Assembly: GCA_017547995.1 (NCBI GenBank)
Contig: JAFYNW010000169.1
Span: 1-7,634, forward strand
Source of the DNA: Clostridia bacterium
GTDB taxonomy: Bacteria > Bacillota > Clostridia > Oscillospirales > Butyricicoccaceae
Length of the DNA: 7,634 bases
Reading direction: 5' to 3'
Shown: positions 6,197 to 7,634 of the stretch, in pieces
Position numbering within the stretch: position 1 is the stretch's first letter
Layout: the number at the start of each line of letters is the position of its first letter
Position numbers and translations under genes: made by a program
The notes under the pieces: model-generated
Seen by the model: only the letters and a program-made list of their open reading frames with translations
Databases searched by the model: none
What the model was told of the DNA's origin: nothing

Positions 6197-6637
6197 ATGC
6201 ACGAAAAATATATGGCTCTTGCCATTGAAGAAGCTGAAAAATGCGCCCTTTCCGGTGACGTACCCGTCGGCTGTATCATCGTCAAGGACGGCGAAATCAT
6301 AGGCCGCGGACACAACACCCGCGAAAGAGACAAGAATGCACTCGGCCATGCCGAAATCAACGCCATTGATATGGCTTGCAAAACCTTGTCCTCATGGCGT
6401 CTCGAGGGGTGCGATATGTACGTCACGCTCGAGCCTTGTCCGATGTGCGCAGGTGCAATCATTCATTCGAAGATTAACGCTCTTTATTTCGGGGCGTATG
6501 ACAAAAAGGGCGGCGCAGTAGGGGGCGTTATCGACCTTTTCTTCGAAAATTTCAACCATAAGCCAAAGGTGACAGGCGGCATTCTGGGGGAAGAATGCAC
6601 AGAGCTTCTCACCGCCTTTTTCAAGAAACTAAGGTGA
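6197..6637 (+). CDS. tadA: tRNA-specific adenosine deaminase TadA
   Basis: TadA deaminates adenosine 34 to inosine in the anticodon of tRNA-Arg(ACG), letting one tRNA read CGU, CGC and CGA. The 146-aa protein (family usually 150-170) has the zinc-dependent deaminase core: HAEI at 51-54, giving zinc ligand His51 and proton-shuttling Glu53, and PCPMC at 80-84, giving zinc ligands Cys81 and Cys84. GDVPVGCIIV at 20-29 and the GAYDKKGGAVG stretch at 99-109 are typical TadA features. An in-frame GTG at 6185 would add four residues, but it overlaps the GGAGG ribosome binding site (6187-6191); ATG 6197, 5 nt after that site, is the better start. A strong promoter lies just upstream, giving a leader of about 20 nt. 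Guanine or cytosine deaminases share the motifs, but length and flanking residues favour TadA. It forms an operon with the next gene. Confidence 0.95.
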   Translation: MHEKYMALAIEEAEKCALSGDVPVGCIIVKDGEIIGRGHNTRERDKNALGHAEINAIDMACKTLSSWRLEGCDMYVTLEPCPMCAGAIIHSKINALYFGAYDKKGGAVGGVIDLFFENFNHKPKVTGGILGEECTELLTAFFKKLR

Positions 6638-6641
6638 CAAA

Positions 6642-7295
6642 ATGAAAAAATCCAAAAAACCCGTTTACACACTTGCCGAAGAGCTTATCAACTCTATCTC
6701 CCACGGCACGGGCGCTCTTGCCGCGGCTGGCGGCATGGCTGTCCTCATCGTATTTTCCGCCCTGCAGGGTGACGTATGGAAGGTTGTCAGCTCGTCCATC
6801 TATGGCGCGACCATGATTATGCTTTACACCTTCTCAGCACTCTATCATTCCTTCCGTGACGGAAAGGTAAAATCTGTATTCCGTATTTTCGACCATTGCT
6901 CCATCTTCCTGCTTATCGCAGGGTCGTACACTCCGTTTACGCTTGTTACGCTGAGAGAGGCAACTCCTGTTATCGGCTGGACGCTTTTCGGCGTGGTATG
7001 GGGCGCGGCAATCATCGGCATCGTGCTCAACATCGTAAGCCTTGAAAAGTTCAAGATTTTCTCGATGATTTGCTATATCGCAATGGGCTGGGCTGTTGTT
7101 TTCGCCATCAAACCTCTCCTTGCAAATCTCGCAACGGGCGGTATCATTCTTCTTGCCGCAGGCGGTCTTGCATACACAGTCGGTATTATTTTTTACGCAA
7201 TCCGCAAGAAATATATGCACTCGATATGGCATTTCTTCGTGCTTGCCGGCACGATTCTCCAGTATTTCGCGGTGCTGTTTTACGTTGTGCTGTAA
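6642..7295 (+). CDS. trhA: PAQR / hemolysin III family membrane protein (TrhA-like)
   Basis: This is a 217-aa integral membrane protein with about seven hydrophobic segments (roughly 23-42, 49-69, 82-98, 110-130, 137-157, 165-187, 196-216). Family signatures are EELINSISHGTG at 13-24, SALYH with Ser65 and His69, FDHCSIFLLIAGSYTPF starting at 83 with Asp84 and His85, and HSIWH with His193 and His197. His69, His193 and His197 are the expected metal ligands of the PAQR fold, with Ser65 and Asp84 nearby. Bacterial members were first called hemolysin III (B. cereus), and the E. coli homologue YqfA/TrhA is linked to membrane homeostasis; a true hemolysin role is not supported by the sequence. The ATG lies 4 nt after the tadA stop, with AAGG (6631-6634) at the end of tadA as ribosome binding site, so the two are probably translated from one mRNA. 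A strong terminator follows 14 nt after the stop. Confidence 0.93.
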   Translation: MKKSKKPVYTLAEELINSISHGTGALAAAGGMAVLIVFSALQGDVWKVVSSSIYGATMIMLYTFSALYHSFRDGKVKSVFRIFDHCSIFLLIAGSYTPFTLVTLREATPVIGWTLFGVVWGAAIIGIVLNIVSLEKFKIFSMICYIAMGWAVVFAIKPLLANLATGGIILLAAGGLAYTVGIIFYAIRKKYMHSIWHFFVLAGTILQYFAVLFYVVL

Positions 7296-7308
7296 CTCAA
7301 TGACATAA

Positions 7309-7340
7309 GAAAAACCTCCCAAACGGGAGGTTTTTTGTTT
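7309..7340 (+). terminator. Intrinsic terminator after trhA
   Basis: ACCTCCC (7314-7320) and GGGAGGT (7325-7331) form a perfect stem, extended by flanking A and T runs, around the tetraloop AAAC. It is followed by T6 and GTTT. It lies 14 nt after the trhA stop and ends the tadA-trhA transcript. The A run on the 5' side could let it work on the minus strand as well, but no minus-strand gene is visible to its right. Confidence 0.9.
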
Positions 7341-7352
7341 ATGCGATGTGTT

Positions 7353-7380
7353 TGCAGGGACAAATCACGATTTGTCCGCG
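7353..7380 (+). repeat. Palindromic element, TGTAGGG...CCGC family, copy C
   Basis: It begins TGCAGGGAC and ends GTCCGCG. GGACAAATC (7358-7366) and GATTTGTCC (7369-7377) are perfect 9-base inverted arms around AC. It lies 13 nt after the trhA terminator and shares its end (CGCGG) with copy D on the opposite strand. Confidence 0.6.
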
Positions 7381-7404
7381 GGCTGATGTGGGCATCGCCC
7401 TACG
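7378..7404 (-). repeat. Palindromic element, TGTAGGG...CCGC family, copy D
   Basis: Read on the minus strand it begins CGTAGGGCGATG and ends CATCAGCCCGC. The stem GGGCGATG/CATC-GCCC has one bulged base. It abuts copy C tail to tail. Confidence 0.55.
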
Positions 7405-7409
7405 TTTTT

Positions 7410-7436
7410 CGGGAGCGGCAAGCAGCTCCACTACGG
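7410..7436 (-). repeat. Palindromic element, TGTAGGG...CCGC family, degenerate copy E
   Basis: Read on the minus strand it begins CCGTAGTGGAGC and ends GCTCCCG. The stem GGAGC/GCTCC (7412-7416 with 7425-7429) has an 8-nt loop. The ends are less well conserved than in copies A-D, so membership is probable rather than certain. Confidence 0.4.
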
Positions 7437-7440
7437 TTTA

Positions 7441-7478
7441 GTGAATAATGAATGGTGAATAATTAAAAATGAATAATT
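7441..7478 (+). repeat. AT-rich tandem repeat, 14-nt period
   Basis: The core TGAATAAT recurs three times at exact 14-nt spacing, starting at 7442, 7456 and 7470. The intervening bases diverge. It lies between palindromic copies E and F and has no coding potential. Confidence 0.5.
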
Positions 7479-7503
7479 TCGGTATCTGCGATGTATTAAA
7501 TAA

Positions 7504-7532
7504 GCGGGATGTCATAAATGCCATCACCTACA
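7504..7532 (-). repeat. Palindromic element, TGTAGGG...CCGC family, copy F
   Basis: Read on the minus strand it begins TGTAGGTGATG and ends CATCCCGC. The stem is reduced to GATG/CATC plus outer pairs around mismatches. Its 3' flank on the minus strand (7482-7503) matches the flank of copy B at about 18 of 22 positions, sharing TTATT, AAT and TCGCAGA in order, which confirms common origin. Confidence 0.5.
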
Positions 7533-7634
7533 TATTAACTACTCATCGAGCAGTAACCTACCCCAACCTGTCCATTTGTGAGGAACGAACACACAAGGGG
7601 GTCCAGGGGTGCTCCCCTCGGTCCCGTGATCAAA

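Larger units (their letters stand above)
7341..7634. other. Gene-free right end filled with repeat elements
   Basis: No open frame here has a start, ribosome binding site and coherent protein. The stretch holds palindromic copies C, D, E and F, the 14-nt repeat and, at 7576-7618, two further inverted repeats: TTGTG/CACAA (7576-7580 with 7592-7596) and AGGGG/CCCCT (7605-7609 with 7614-7618, loop TGCT). The GC-rich end from about 7571 looks like another structured intergenic repeat running off the window. Confidence 0.55.

Noticed and set aside
6834..7322. Minus-strand open frame opposite trhA
   Set aside because: It runs through the trhA terminator region, has no recognisable motif, and lies opposite a well-supported seven-helix membrane protein.

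Overview
The window looks like a chromosomal segment of a Gram-positive anaerobe of the class Clostridia, probably a gut Ruminococcaceae/Oscillospirales-type organism. This is an inference. It rests on a glutaminyl-tRNA synthetase alongside a long (548 aa) clostridial-type GluRS, a ThiI without a rhodanese domain paired with a NifZ-type cysteine desulfurase, strong GGAGG ribosome binding sites, consensus sigma-A promoters, and spacers crowded with short palindromic repeats.

Layout. Positions 1-65 hold a structured intergenic repeat with a plus-strand terminator-like hairpin. Four minus-strand genes follow, read from right to left: gltX (4227-5873), glnS (2358-4040), a cysteine desulfurase (1240-2358) and thiI (66-1235). 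The last three are tightly packed (1-nt overlap, then a 4-nt gap containing no promoter), while a 186-nt spacer full of hairpins separates gltX from glnS. A 323-nt divergent intergenic region (5874-6196) carries two back-to-back consensus promoters and a long gltX leader. On the plus strand lie tadA (6197-6637) and a PAQR/hemolysin III-type membrane protein gene (trhA, 6642-7295), closed by a strong intrinsic terminator (7309-7340). Positions 7341-7634 contain no gene I can support and are nearly all repeat elements.

Function. Five of the six genes act on tRNA. GltX and GlnS charge tRNA-Glu and tRNA-Gln. The desulfurase supplies persulfide sulfur to ThiI for 4-thiouridine at tRNA position 8 (and possibly for thiamin thiazole). 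TadA deaminates A34 of tRNA-Arg. The PAQR protein is the only clear outsider.

The genes themselves are ordinary. The interesting material is between them. There is a family of at least six palindromes with conserved ends (TGTAGGG...CCGC) but different, still self-complementary stems. There are two arrays of dissimilar mini-hairpins joined by a constant hexamer (ATATCG in one, GAATTG in the other), each beside a palindrome in the same relative polarity. There is also a 9-bp helix that could mask the gltX Shine-Dalgarno sequence. Whether any of these regulate the synthetase genes or are simply dispersed repeats cannot be decided from this window alone.
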